Assembly: GCA_024509875.1 (NCBI GenBank)
Contig: JAMPIV010005837.1
Span: 1-64,000 of the forward strand
DNA from: Oreohelix idahoensis
Lineage: Eukaryota > Mollusca > Gastropoda > Stylommatophora > Oreohelicidae
DNA length: 64,000 nt
Direction of reading: 5' to 3'
Position 1 is the first letter of the stretch. Each line of letters opens with the position of its first letter. Shown piece after piece: positions 26,233 through 39,359 of the stretch. The translations under genes were made by a program, and so were the position numbers. The notes beneath the pieces are model-generated. The model was not told the origin of the DNA. It did not search any database and saw nothing but the letters and a program-made list of their open reading frames with translations.

Positions 26233-29200
26233 TTGATGTTGGTAAAAATTTAAATAAACTATTCTAAATTAGATGTTTGGCATATTGTAGTCGTGCATCA
26301 ATTGATGTCAAGTTTACAAGAAAAGTATCTAATAAAAAAGTTTGTCGGACAGTATACGTAAGATGTGTCGCTCTTAGGTCGCCTATCAGCGTGATTATTT
26401 GATAACTGCAGATTTGGCGAACCGAAAAGGGTACCTCACTTTTTCAAATTCTGTCGATTGAGACAAAGCGTTGCCAGTTCTCCTAGGTCACTAAGGTATT
26501 TGCCTAATACATTGTAGAGAAGGGGGATAACGGAGAAAATACCCAGACGAAATCAGTCTCACATTGTTCTAAAAGGATGTAAAACTAGACTTGCTAGTGA
26601 TCTTGCGTTAGGCGTTTTTCAAATTTGAGCTGATGGAAAGGAAGTGTAGATAAGAGAAAATTGACACTCGGTGCGAGGGACATACACGCTTAGCTTTTTA
26701 TTGCGTACTGACTTAATTAAACTCTCGTAATTTCAGCGTTGAAAGTACGATGAGAAAAGAATTGAAGATGGTGGTGAGTTGTAAAAAATCCAACAGATAA
26801 TCATAAATAAAAATATGTATTGAAACCATAGGCTACTTAGCGCCCCATAAGAAATTCTATAGTATTTCGCTGTACACTTGTGGGCAGCTGATTGGGCTGA
26901 CCTGAAGAAGGTTATGTTATAACATTTAGCATAGAGATTAGGTCCATTTTAGATTAATTATTAAGATTATGGTTGGGAAATGTTTAATGTTGCTTGAGGT
27001 GTGCGGGAGAGTTACTGTCATGGTCAATTGTATCCTCGTGTCGCTTAGATGTGATTGCCCTATTTTCTTCGGGAAAAAAAATAGGTCGAAGAAAAGGGCC
27101 TACGATAGTTACGTATGAAGGGGATTGGGTGGAATTTGAAGTTAGGGCGAAAGTTGATATTATGCCGACTCGTACTAAATCATAATATTACCCGGGATGT
27201 AACGTTGGGTAAGTGAGTAGATCGCCACTTTATTGAATAACCTTCGTGCAGTGTGTGAGATGTTTCAGAAAGCCTTTGGATAGTTTCATACACACCTGCC
27301 AATCATTTGTGGATTGGAGTGGCTACGTACAGGAATGCGTTTGGTTACCGGATACTAAAATATGGTGAATGTATATCAAAAGTTTGCTATTTGTGACGAA
27401 GCTCAAGATGTTGTTGTGTGATGACATAATATGGGTAATACATGATGGTGGTCTTACTGTTAGAAATCTAGGGGTGTTGTTTGAAGTGACATGGAAATGA
27501 TGAGAATGAGATATAGACGCAAGGGCTGGTATTAGGTCACATTATCTTTTTAGTGGAATAGCATATGTGATTGGGTTTATGAGGGATATCTATACCCCAC
27601 GTAGTTATGAATAGCAATGTTTAGGTATAAAGATGGACAAATGGAAATATTCCTGGGGGACCTGAATGTTTGCAGGATGATTTAGCATTGCTTGTAAAGC
27701 TTTCAGGACAGCTCAGAGACGAATCCCAAGATGCAGTAGTTACGATTTTAATTTGTGTCGAATGCTGTTTTCATGGTTAAAAATAGGTACTCCACGATTA
27801 AATGGCCTACTTAAACTAAAGGTTATGAACTTTCTGAGACGGATCCTTTAATATTTGCATCACTAACTGGGATAACAACTGACAGATAAGTTGAAAAGGG
27901 TTGTTTCGAATTATTTTAGGGCAGTTAAAGGTTGACTCAGGATAGGGTGAGCACAACGAGGGAGAGAAGATTTACTTGAATTGCTTTGAGAACGAGTGCT
28001 GGCGCTTTCACGTAGGAGGTATACTTCCATTTTGAAATTAGCGATCATTGGAAATATACATAGGCGCCAGGTGCTTGTAGCGTCTGTGTAAAGGTTTCTC
28101 AAGATGTTTAATTCCGTGTTAATCCATTCGCTGTGGAAGAGTTGAAAAGATAACTATGTAGAAATCATTGGGAGAAACAAGTCTGGAATACGGGATTGCG
28201 TGAATCAAATGTCTTAGATTAATCTCCTTCTCTCGGATAATGAGGTTAGATGAAGGCAGCAGTGGGGGTGTGGGAAAATTCAAAGACTAAGTACGGGACA
28301 AATAAGAGAAGGACTGTCTGTGAGGCAGATAAGTAGTTGTCTCTCAATCTATATAATTGGAAAGTAGACCGATGGGTGTTCGTAGTTGTATTAAGTTCGC
28401 CGTTCTATGTCCTAGCGATATGCACAAGGCGTGATGGAATACAGAATTACGCATTTGCAGGCACATCAACTTGGGGTTTCCTGAGGGTAAGAGAAAAAAA
28501 AATGGAAGACCATGGAAAGAGAAACAGGCGTTCAGAGTAGAACAAAAATAGTTTAAGAGAAGGACGAGAAGGTTGGGTTGTATATAAATTGGGAGGTGTG
28601 TTATAATTGATGCAAGAGCTCTGAGAAGAAGGAGAGTGCGTACACAATTCGTAACGATACCTGAGAGCATCTGGTTTCGTAGCCTTTATGCGCGTGTGTT
28701 GGTGCTTTAAGGATATTTATGGTATGTAACGTTGTGTAGATATAGTTGAATCGGATTTTTTTAAAGAGTTGTGAGTTAAACCTTAGTAAGTGAAATATAA
28801 TTGATGAATCTATGCTCAGAAGTAGTTCGATTATGAAGAGATTAAATGCTTTAGGTTGGGGTGGAACGGCACATGTTGATATGAAACTGAAAGTATATTT
28901 TGCCAAATAGGGAGCCTGATGAGAAAGCAGGCTTGTGCTTGTGTGGGTAAGACAATATTTCTCGTTAGAAAGCCGTTGGAGTGAAACGGCGTATGAATCG
29001 TAAAGTGTGCCAGGTCATCGTTCATCGTGTGTAGTTTTTATTGAATAAATGTGAGGTAAGATGTGACTTTTATTAGACATGTTATCTAAAAATTAAAGCA
29101 TCTGCAATGTGGGGAGATAATAATGTATGACTTAATGGTTAAGGTGGTGTCCTGTAGCTAAACTTATATGGGTCAGAGTTAGAAGGGGGATTGATCCACC

Positions 29201-30530
29201 ATTGTTGATGGAGCCTATCAGAGAAGGTGGTTAGAACTGTACAAGAAAAAAATATGTTGATGAGTTTTCATTCAAAGGAGTATTAAACACTATGATCCAT
29301 ATTGTATGGAAAGAGATGTACAAGCTTGAATCTTGTTTTGCCAGTGAGGCTGTTGATGTAAGTCTATTTAGGGGAGAGGGGAATTAAAATTAGCTGGTTG
29401 TACATTTGTCACCATTCGAAAAGATTAAATTGGGGTGCATTAAGGTTTGTGTGTAATATAAAGCTCTTATGGACCCCTTTTCGTTAGTGTTTTGTAATGT
29501 AATGTACCTGTACATAAATGTGGGAGCTAGTAATTTGTGTATATACGTAGTGTTACGAAAGGGAAGGATGCATACACCTTTCAGTCATATATGGTGGGGC
29601 GATGCGTCTGGGTAAAACGTGACGTTAATGTTGTTACCAAGAACTGCTGGTAGAGAAGATTGTTTTTTCTGTTTTTGATTGCATGCTCAGATCCAGGACT
29701 TCTGTGCTGTATTCTATCGAAGCACCTAATGCTTAGTGGCCGCTTTGCCTATCAAACAGGGGAACAGTTGAGTCAAATGGCTTGAGGCATGAGGGAAACG
29801 AATCTACCTGTATGTGCATCTGCCAGGTAAGTTCTTGTTTGGCTGGCAACCTTATGCGCAGCCCCTCAACTTGTATAAGGAACGATAGATTTCGGGATTT
29901 TGCGAGAAGAATAAACTGGGTTGGGTGGAGTCTGGTGAATGTGTTCATGTGAATTATTTCCACGCAAGTGACAAATGATCTGAATAAAGACAATAGAGCT
30001 TAAAAGGGAGTGATTTTTGGATAGCCCGGACAACGCCTATTGTGTTGATACCAGTATTACCTCAAAGTAGAATCGTGAAGTACAATCTAGCACGACTACT
30101 TATATTAGAATATATGTTGTATGTATTGACAGAGTAGATGCTTCGTGTGTTGAGTTGGACTGTTGTAAATTGATTTTTTTTCGATTTTACAGTCTATTGA
30201 TTTGACCAGTCGGGGTCTGTTCATAAAATAAATTTGAGGAAGAAAGATGGATAATGAAATTGTTATAAAATGAGTTCTATTGTACTACAGATTTTCAATT
30301 ACAACTGTCTTTTCAAATATAAGATTGCCATTTATTAATGTGTGCGGTGGTATGTTATAGTGTCAAGTGGTATAGTAGACTTTTGGTGCGTTGTTGAGTT
30401 GGATTAGTTATAAAACCTTTATTGTTTGTATGTTATGTGTTATTGCAACATTTATCCTACTCTAACATGTCATAACCCCCTAGACACTACACTTGAAGTT
30501 CAATATTTTTAATATTAGCTAGTGGATAGA
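26233..30530 (+). repeat. 3' LTR, interrupted
   Basis: Begins near TGATGTTGGTAAA and matches the 5' LTR along its length, except for about 1.5 kb of extra sequence between about 27200 and 28680. Strong shared landmarks include the block around GTATTTGCCTAATA (26498), GAAGGGGATTGGGTGGAA (27117) and TTGCCTATCAAACAG (29745). Similarity ends near 30520-30540. Confidence 0.7.
27200..28680 (+). mobile_element. Probable LINE 3' fragment inserted in the 3' LTR
   Basis: This segment is absent from the 5' LTR. Its 3' part (about 28380-28560) reads, with frame breaks, as a LINE C-terminus: a stretch ending in P-E-G-K-R-K-K-G-R-P, the block that recurs in the LINE tails at 52.6 and 55.99 kb. The rest (27200-28380) has no secure motif. 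Exact ends and target duplication could not be read because of the indel density. Confidence 0.4.
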
Positions 30531-31420
30531 TTATTTTTGAATGATGCTCAAAAGAGGGTGTAGCGAGACAGGGTACTCGTTGATAAAGTTGTACAGATAT
30601 TACTATTTAAGTTAAATTTCAGGGGATCCTTATCCATAGCTGGATTCTCATTCAATTACGATTGGTGTAGTAAGTTTTACATGACAATAGTAATTTCGGC
30701 AACTTAAATCTAGAAAACCCTAACTCACAGAACATGCTGTGATGTTAAAGACTGTAAATGAAGTCAGATTACTGCTTTGGAAGTGGAAAGTGAAGCGGGA
30801 CATGCCGGAAAGCTAACATTATTGCGTCCCACAAGTTGATTGTAGGTGTTTGATAGTAGATATTATTATGGTTGTTTTATTTTATAAAGTTTTGTTATTT
30901 GGAATGTGTAGACGCGCTCTGTGTCTATGAACACTCGTTTCATAAACATGCTGCTGAGAGCTGTTTTATAAGTTAGGAAAAGAAAAGGAATAAAAACGGA
31001 TCTTAACACATAATAAATGGAGATGGGTGTTAACTTGCCAGCTTATGCATGGAAGCAAACTATGTAAATAGTAAGGGGCCTAGTATCAGCGCATAGGGAG
31101 CTCTTGCGTGTGGTCACTGATAGAGTCGTGACGTCAGTCAAATTTAAGGGGCTGGATGCACATGAGATGGTCACTAAGTATGCTGGATCCGCCTTTACAG
31201 TCATATCATATATTATAACGATAAGAAGTTATGAGTCAGGTGAAATAAGGCTCAAGGTTGTCTCTTTAATTTGCAGAGTGGAGTGTTTTTTATTTTCTGT
31301 TGATCCTATCCGGTGTCAGGGAAACCTTAGACTGGAGTGGGTATTATAATAAAGTGCTTATGTATAAGAGTTTACGCGTCGTCAGCTGATTAGGGCCTAT
31401 GAGAAGTGATGCATTTAACC
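30531..31420. other. Unassigned flank of the LTR element
   Basis: AT-rich and unrecognised. The open frame at 31104-31349 (81 residues) has no familiar domain. Confidence 0.35.
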
Positions 31421-34400
31421 GGTGTGGGGTGGCTGATCGTGACATGTGGGGTTGGTTCTTACATTGATAATACTGGGCGTAGTATTCGACCTACGACGAC
31501 TCGTCTATCTGTGTCGACATCGGTCTATGCAGCTCACCGGTTTCATCTCTTGAGCGTGCTCTGAGACCACTGGTATATGTCAGGTTCATCTTTGTCAATA
31601 CTCTAAGTAATCCATTAGATGTCCTAGGCAATACGTGATGACTATTGCTATTTCGCATTTCTTATATCGCTGTTCTGCAGTCTCTGCAGTGAAAAATGCA
31701 ACTAGCCTAGCCTGTCCTCTGAAGAGTATCGAACTGTACAAGTTCTCTAGCATTTTTGTAGTGCTAACTGAGTGTAAAGTATTCAGAATCCACTGTGAAT
31801 AACTAGCCTACGAGTGACACTGCTATATTGAAGCTTATATTATTATCAGTAGGACACATAATGCACGTCCGCTTTGATTATATTAGTTAACAATAATATA
31901 TATGTCTACATATAATGATACGTTCCTTCATTAATTTCCAGAAGGCACCATGTGCGCGCAACTATGTAGCGCTAGTGACACTCTTGAAAATGATTGCCAG
32001 CATCAGTGCTGCGATTATATTATCGTATTAATAGATATGAGTTACTAGTATAACATCTTTCGCACTACTGCATGTAGTAATGTTTATAGTGTTGTAACCG
32101 GATCTTATTAATAGCTCACGAATGACCCGCGTAATGTCGATTGCTATGTCTTAAAGGTCTAGTATAATAGGTACGAGATATTGTGGTTAGATATAGTTAC
32201 ACGGATCGTCATTATCATATTCACCCATAGACCACTAGAGATGCTACTACATTACACGCCACGACGAACACTTATGATATCCTTTAGAAAGCATACCATA
32301 AGAACTGTGTCGCTAGGCCCGAGAATCTCTAGGGAGTAAATGATAGATCGTTATTTGTGTTTTAACATCTGCGTGTATTCCATCAGTATGTCTCTATGTA
32401 ATTTTTGACCTCAAGATACTAATTTCTTGTACTCTTACTAGTGCGCTTAGTGCTAGTACGTGCCTTACATGGTCTTGACGCGGACATGCGCTAACTATTA
32501 TGTCCCTAAGTTCACGTAGCATTAACATATTCGTACTCTTGTTATATCTTTGTTTATGTTGCTCATGAACTACTAGCTGATCTGCTAACTACGCGCATGC
32601 ACAAAGAATTACATTGCTACAACAGTTCTCTATGTATTAGTGTGGTCATGTTCTGACTTTCCTTTGCTCTGTGCATATATATGGGAATAGGATCTAGTTA
32701 TAGTGCAGTACCGAGGAAGGTGACTACTGCGTCCACTACTACCTCTACCCAGTATGCTGGACTAGTTAGGACGAAAAATACCGACCTATTTACACTGACT
32801 CGCGTATCTCCATGAGCGTTATAACTTCCTTGTCTCACATTAATTAATGACCAAATGTTAGTTGACATGCTGATTCTGCATTGTAGAAGGTTTACATGAA
32901 TCTACTAATCACACGATTTTGCCCCTTTGATGATAATACGCAAGAATAGTGCTTAAGTTTATCGCGATCATGAAGCTAAATGTTGTATTGCTAGCTTGAT
33001 TTATATACTATTACTAAAGTATAGCATTCCCAATCATTGTTGCATGGCCTGATTGTATGTCGTAGCTAAGATAGTAATGGATTTATAACTACCCTCATGA
33101 TGTTAGTTTAGACATACATAATGCTGTTTATTATTTTAAGATCCGTATCAGTTTGAGCCATGCTTGAGCTGTGGAGTCCATGTCAAAATACTTGTGATTC
33201 CCCCACCCCCTCGCCCCCCCCCCACCTCCTCTCTGGCATCGTGCAGTAGATGGATCCGCTCCAAGTTGGCGAGGAAGACTCAAGAATATTAAACACATTA
33301 ATTTGAGAGCTACTGCTACAGAACGTCTCTAATCCATTTCGCGACATGAAGATGGGGGAGGCTCTTGGCAGAGGTTGTTGATAGATTTGTGTATTAATAA
33401 TGTCACTGTTCTATACTACAAGAGTAGTTGAGATACACAAGTAAAATTGTCAGGAAAGTCAAGTAATAACAATGATCTGCTATACGGTGGCACGAAAAGT
33501 CTGATGGTGAGTTATAACTAAATAAGTGAGTACTGAGACAGCAGAGTCAACACGTACTTGTGAATAGCGTGTGGATAGCAGATGGGTCAGGTGCGAGGCC
33601 TCTGATCTTTGATCTGCCACCCGACCTGCGTTGAACTACCAGTCGTAGATGTCGAGCTTTCATGACAGTAATTTGCACATGTTGGGGCCCTCCCAGTTTA
33701 TCGATGATGAGAACACCGTGTCAAGATGATGACTATGGATGCATCACATGCCGCACCCTCTTTCTAGCTTTCTATGCTAGATAACTGTCTAGATCGAACT
33801 CTATTTGATACTCTCTAGACTTAACGGGTCACAATAGCAAAGTAGACTAATATCCTCTACATATAAATGCTACTTTCAGTGTGCTAGCTGTCAGACGCTT
33901 GTTATTGTGTGTATTAATGTGTCAATCGTCCCCCCCCCCCCCCCCCCCCCCCTGACATGCTACTTCTCGACTCCTTCGGGCTCTATGAGTGAAATTGACG
34001 CTTATGAGGGGCATTTTTTGGCTGTGGTAAATGGTTCTGGAGGGCTTGGTGAGTTTCATAGCGATTGAGTTGTTGTCACTATGAGCACTGTAGGTGCAAT
34101 GTTTCGGAGGCTGATGAATTATTGTCCGATTGCAATGGTGCTCACACGCCCCCCCTCGCTAACACCACCACCAAAAAAAAAAAACGCCTACCATGACTCT
34201 TGCCATAGACGATCACTTTGTATAGTAGGAGTCGTTTGTCAGCGGTCTCAGGAGCCTTGTGCGTTCGTTGAGGGCTCTGTCCTCTACGCTCGAGGGCGTC
34301 TGTGTGTACTGGAGTGTTCAGACTGTAGCTAGATGTTCACAGAGTGTATGATGATATGCTATGCATAGAGTATATATCGTGCGATGATTAGTTTTTTTCC

Positions 34401-35589
34401 ACCAACTTAGTACTGGGAGTCCTGTAAGGTATAATGTTATTACTGTGCTATAGATGAGTTATCAAAAATTTTAATGCGGATGTCTTTCAAATTAATAAAA
34501 CAGCTATTGGTCATAAACTGATTTGGATACATAGAATCATCACTCGGAACGACGTCAGCTAACAATCACAAGACTTGTTTGGGACGAAAGAGTCTTAACT
34601 TCAAGACTCGCCTTCTACATACTTTAGTAAGATGGAGTAGGTACATGCAATACCATGTCGATGACGTTTGAGGACTTAATAATTAAGTAAGAACACCACA
34701 ACTCCAAGCCACAGTCTGCATCCATACGTACATTTTGTGGTGCGTGAAGCTAGTCACTCATCAGCAGGACTCTGATTATCCTGTATTTCGCTGGATTCAC
34801 CACCCCCCCCACAATTCTTGCTTCTCTTAATAGTTAGAGTCGTATTGTGTATGCACTAGCGGTACATTACATATGGCGTTAATGATCAAGTGTACAGTGT
34901 CATGCGTGAGGATATCTATAATGAGTAATCACTATTGTGTGTGGTACGGCCGATGCGCAGCACTCCGCATATGATATTGAGGAACGTTGTCGATTCGGAT
35001 GAACTTAGATTCTCACGAGGGAGAAGCATGTAATAACTCACAAAAATGATTACTATCACACGTTCACTGAGTATTACAGTGATTGCTAGTCTAGAGATCA
35101 GATCTCGCGTCAGAGCTCCAATATTCGTAGCTGTAACTAGCTGATGATTACTCTGTACTCACTTTGCGTGATGTGTTATTCCTTCACATCTCCCCACTAT
35201 GTGTGGAAACACTAGTGCAGGTATGATTACATGTAGTGTGCGTTTGAGTCGACCCATTTCCATATATCAATATAGTACAATGCGACGAGATAACTTGCGT
35301 GTGTCGCGCAGCTCATCTATGGCTTGTTGATCCGCTTAGCAAGGTGCATCCCCTCTTACAGAGAATGAGATGAGACATATAGCCCCCACCCCCCCCCCCG
35401 TCCCGTTACCCGCCCCCCCACGCCCCCCCCCCCTCCCCCCCCCACCCCCTCCACCCCTCCCCCCCCCAGATACAACATAAGTGTCAAATTCACAGAGGTT
35501 ATAATAAGATGATTGTCTATATAACTGTACATCCCCCCATATCCCTTAGAAATGAACTTGGTGGGCATCACAATGTTCCTGGCACAGAA
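31421..35589. other. Anonymous sequence with long poly-C runs
   Basis: Composition differs from both sides: many CTA/TAG/ACT trinucleotides, no long ORF and no repeat family shared with the rest of the window. C homopolymers lie at 33199-33222 and 33930-33952 (23 C), with mixed C/T runs at 34148-34175 and 35383-35467. Open frames such as the glycine-rich one on the minus strand at 35356-35571 are poly-C artefacts. It may be low-quality sequence. Confidence 0.4.
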
Positions 35590-37340
35590 TTAATTGTAAA
35601 ATGATATTTTAAAATACGCGTGGGATAGTAATGATTTAACACCCCGACCCATATAGTTCTAAAGAGACAGGATTAGTCTAAATCGAGAGCCTGAAATAAA
35701 CTTTAGCTCTCATTGGAAAGCTGGTCGGAGAAACCAATCTGAGACTTGGACTGAGAAATGGACACATAATCTAGCAAAGTCGGAGACACAAATCAGACTG
35801 CATTTTCAACAATGTCAAGAAACAACTCCCATAAGCCAAACAGACGGATCGGATAAAGAATTCCGAAATTAAAAGTGACAAATCGAAGTATTTGTGCGTC
35901 TTTATAACTTACAAGAGAACCCGAAATTTTAAATACAAAGCAAAAGCAAAATCAAAAGCAAAAGGGATTCTGAAACTACCCCAGACCAAAGGTTTGAAGC
36001 AGCTAATCAAAGTTGCTGTGTCCATTCTACTGTGCCAGGAAATTGTGTTCCCAAGTTATTTGGGGTAAGTTATGAACATTTATTTTACACTGTGAATTTG
36101 ACATGTCTGCACTTGCTAAGTGGTGATACAAGGCATAGGAGGCTGGCAATCTCAGCATATGACATTAGTATGTTCATAAACCACTACAGTAAGCACTAGT
36201 GTTTGCTTTATGCTAATTCGCTCAGGAAAGCGAAAGTAGAGGTAATCCCAGACTCCGAATGGAGCAGTGAGGATTGATGTACATCACATGTGCATAAGGT
36301 GTATAGTATCATTTTGTGAGATACATGCACCTTGTTAATTTAAGTTCATGCACAAATCATTGCACTGGCACTGTCCAAGCACATATTTTCTCATTAATAT
36401 ACCCAGAAGGATACTGGATCATCTGCCCTGAGTTACGCTGTGTATACACAAAGAATCTAACTATTAAGAGAAGCTAAAATTGGTGGGTGGACAGCGAAAT
36501 AATGCTCCTGATAATCTTCAGCCCACAAATGTACTTAGCAGAGGCTATTGTTCTTTTATTTTTCCTAAAGTTCGCGGTACATGTTTCACTTACAAGAGAC
36601 GAGTCTGAAGTAAGAGTCTTCGCCAAAATCTTGTGATTTAAGAGCTGGGGTCGAAACCAGCAACCTACAGTGAACACGGCTTGAAGATACACACCTTGAC
36701 ATTAGAAGTGAAGTTCATCAAGACGCCTCTAAAGAAGAGTCCTCATCACAAAAGACCTGACAACGACCCATTACAGTGCTCATCGAGTTACGTTTTTTTT
36801 TTTTTTGTTACAGGCGCAAGCAACGGACAATAATCATCAGTCCCAAATTAAGTCTCAGTGAAGACAATTTAAAAAAAAAACCCTCTAAAGTCACTTTCAT
36901 ACATATTTATTTAAATTTGTGACAGACTAATTAATTATTAAATTTGTTATATGTTATTTTACAAATTCATAGTTGATTCAGTTCTTAAAGATAAAAGAGC
37001 GCATGTATGATCTAGAATCTTTAACGTTCCATCTATAAAGTCAAATACTTATGAAAGGAATTTCGCTGGATTAAACCAGCTGGGTGCTCAAACAAGCCAC
37101 ACCACTGCTTTCAACTTCACAAAAGGTGACGGATCAGATATAAGTTAATAGTGCTCTGCCCTATGCAGCATTATTCTTGATTTCTGAATTTTCTTGTGAA
37201 AACTACCTTGAGATAGAAACATTATTATCCTTCTATCTACAACTCTGCCAAGAGTAATCTTGTGCGAAGGTAGAGACGTTTGAAGACCCAATTTAGATAT
37301 TCTTGAGTTTTGGCCACTGGCGGACCACTACTGCAGAGCA
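35590..37340. repeat. Unclassified 1.75-kb dispersed repeat, copy A
   Basis: Collinear with 41998-45325 apart from the insertion in that copy. Shared landmarks are ACCCATATAG (35648), AATCAGACTGC (35791), GACGGATCGGATAAAG/AAGGATCGGACAAAGG (about 35843), GACTCCGAATGGAGCAGTGA (36251), the GTTATATGTTATTTTA block (36945) and CTACAACTCTGCCAAGAG (37237). No ORF, LTR or inverted terminal structure was recognised. The class is unknown. Confidence 0.7.
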
Positions 37341-37362
37341 AAGGGGAGGCAAATCCAACGAC

Positions 37363-37575
37363 AAGCAGGCAAAACTGATCGGAACTTAAAATAATAAAAC
37401 AGCAGGCAAAATTGATGGGAGCTTAAAATAATGAAACATCAAGCAAAATTGATGGGAGCTTAAAATAATTAAACAGCAGGCAAAATTGATGGATACTTAA
37501 CACAATATAACATCAGGCAAAATTGATGGATACCTAAAATAATGTCACAACAGGTAAAATTAATGGGGAAAGATT
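37363..37575. repeat. Tandem repeat, 36-39-bp units, about 6 copies
   Basis: GGCAAAATTGATGG(A/G) followed by a TTAAAATAAT segment recurs near 37370, 37408, 37444, 37480, 37519 and 37555. It lies just beyond the end of repeat copy A and is absent after copy B. Confidence 0.75.
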
Positions 37576-38159
37576 TAACACATAAACATCAGAAACGTTT
37601 CATGGGGGTAGGTATAACACTGTAACAACAGACAACATTGATAAGGAGAAAGACATGACAACAAAATGAGAAGTTTCTGTACACTTTAGCAACCTGACTT
37701 GGCTAAAAAAAAATTAACAAGGCAATAGAAAGACTGAACTAGGGCAAATAACTGTCCAGAACCCACGATAGCAGACGCAAGTGGTAACAGTACTTGAGGA
37801 CAAAACATGAGACAACGAATACCCAGATTTAAAAAAATAAATTATATTTACAGTTTGTACATTCTTATGGAGCTCTAAAAAAAGTGTTCTGATTTTTAGA
37901 CACTGTGTATTATGTAATCTCCCGTAATAGATTAATCTTTCTTACATATCAGTTGCTAGAAACCATTACTGGGTCATTACATTATAGTCCGGCATCAAGC
38001 AGAGTGAAAGAATAAGAACACATTAAGAAGTAAAAAGCTAGAGGTGAATATTTTCAGAAGTGTTGTAAGCCATGGTGGTCTTTTAATAAGCGTTTTGTGA
38101 TATTATTTGTTCTTTACAAACCGTGAAAATTTCTCGATAATATTAACTTCAATATACGT
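37576..38159. other. Unassigned AT-rich DNA
   Basis: No feature recognised. Confidence 0.4.
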
Positions 38160-38690
38160 GTCATCTACTTTATGGTTCTGAAACACAGACACAAAATCAA
38201 GAACTTACAGACTTTCAGAACTGGCACATACGTGGACTAGAAGGATTGAAATGGTAAAGCAAGACCACCAATGTGGAACTGATGACAAGAACCTGACAAG
38301 TACCAGTGGAACAAGAGATGAAAAGGTGACGCTGGCGATGGACACACACTGAAGGAATCGGTTGATGGCATTACCAGGTCGTTCATTTTCCAGTGTCCCT
38401 AGGGGCAGAGAATCAGGGGCAGAGAATCAGGGGTAGACCGGAAGAAAACACGGAGAAGAGAACTGGAGACAGAAATGAAAATGATGAAGAAGATAATGAA
38501 AGACCTGGAGCTGATGGCACGTGACCGGAAGACTGAGCATGCGTTTGTTGAAGGCCCATACTCCTTGAGGCGGGCGTGATGCTGACCACATCACCCCTAG
38601 TGTGCCGATGGTCATGAAAATATGGGCCTAACACCATATTCCCAATATGCCTCAATGGGTGTGTAACGGGATCCTTTACCTTTACCTTTT
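38160..38690 (+). pseudogene. LINE ORF2 C-terminal fragment with 3' UTR
   Basis: Starts with a L-Y-G-S-E-T motif (about 38170), the standard post-RT motif of endonuclease LINEs. It then shows a R-R-R-W-R-W segment (38325), a G-R-P block (38435), the R-E-L-E-T-E-M-K-M-M-K-K stretch, D-L-E-L-M-A-R-D-R-K, and F-V-E-G-P-Y-S at about 38545. A non-coding 3' tail follows, ending in repeated CCTTTA units at 38670-38690. Reading requires several frame changes and there are internal stops. It is 5' truncated and dead. It is the longest member of the family also seen at 2.6, 7.6 and 53.2 kb. Confidence 0.75.
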
Positions 38691-39359
38691 ACCATACTCC
38701 ATGGCTGAATGGAAATTAATATGACTACCGCATTACTGAGACGAGAAAACAGTTTAATGGCCAAAAGAGATGGTAATTGAAAGCAATATAACTGAAAAAA
38801 TGTTAGTATGCAAATCATATGAAACATCTTTCTCGAAGAAGTAATTCACAAAACTGAAGAAGAAAGACACTGCAAAATAGTCGTGAAAAATGAAAGCGAA
38901 CGGAAATGACATGTATCAATCAAACAATACCTTCAGCTTTCTAAGGAGTATAGGCCTTAAAAAAAAATTTACGTGCCAATTTCTGCTGCAATCTCTGCAG
39001 AAATGGGGAACATCGGCTACCACTACAAGTATTTCTTGTTTCGAAACTTGCCAGATTCGGATGTACTATAAAGCTAAATGAAGCTTGAGTGTCAGCCCCC
39101 CCCCCCCCCCTATTCCCCAAGTCCAAGAGGGCCCCGTGGGGTTCTAAAATGCATCAAACTGAGTGAAAGTTTTACAGTCCAATCCAGTTCCTTGTCTTGC
39201 GCATTGCCAAAATATTCTTGTGGTTCACAGTCTGTGAGTCGTTTCATTATGTGCATATATAATATCTTAAATGAGACATTGACATTTAACTATTTGCATT
39301 CTCCATGGCAGAGGCATAGAGGAAAATGAGGGAGATTGTAGTAAGACGTGTAAAGTTTG
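38691..39359. other. Unassigned DNA
   Basis: Holds a C run at 39096-39109. No TE protein or gene recognised. Confidence 0.4.

Larger units (their letters stand above)
9677..30530 (+). mobile_element. Near-complete Ty3/gypsy-type LTR retrotransposon, eroded, with nested insertions
   Basis: Two related LTR regions (from about 9677 and about 26233) flank an internal region. Its gag, protease, integrase, RT and RNase H segments line up in order and strand with the cleaner reverse-strand copy at 59.9-64 kb. Gag is split by a hAT-type element (17069-21345) and the 3' LTR by a LINE fragment. Single-base insertions and deletions are very frequent throughout, so no long ORF survives. This may be sequencing noise rather than age. 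The end coordinates are approximate because the LTR termini are blurred; no clear target duplication was seen. Confidence 0.75.

Noticed and set aside
35356..35571. Glycine-rich minus-strand frame
   Set aside because: Produced by poly-C runs on the + strand.
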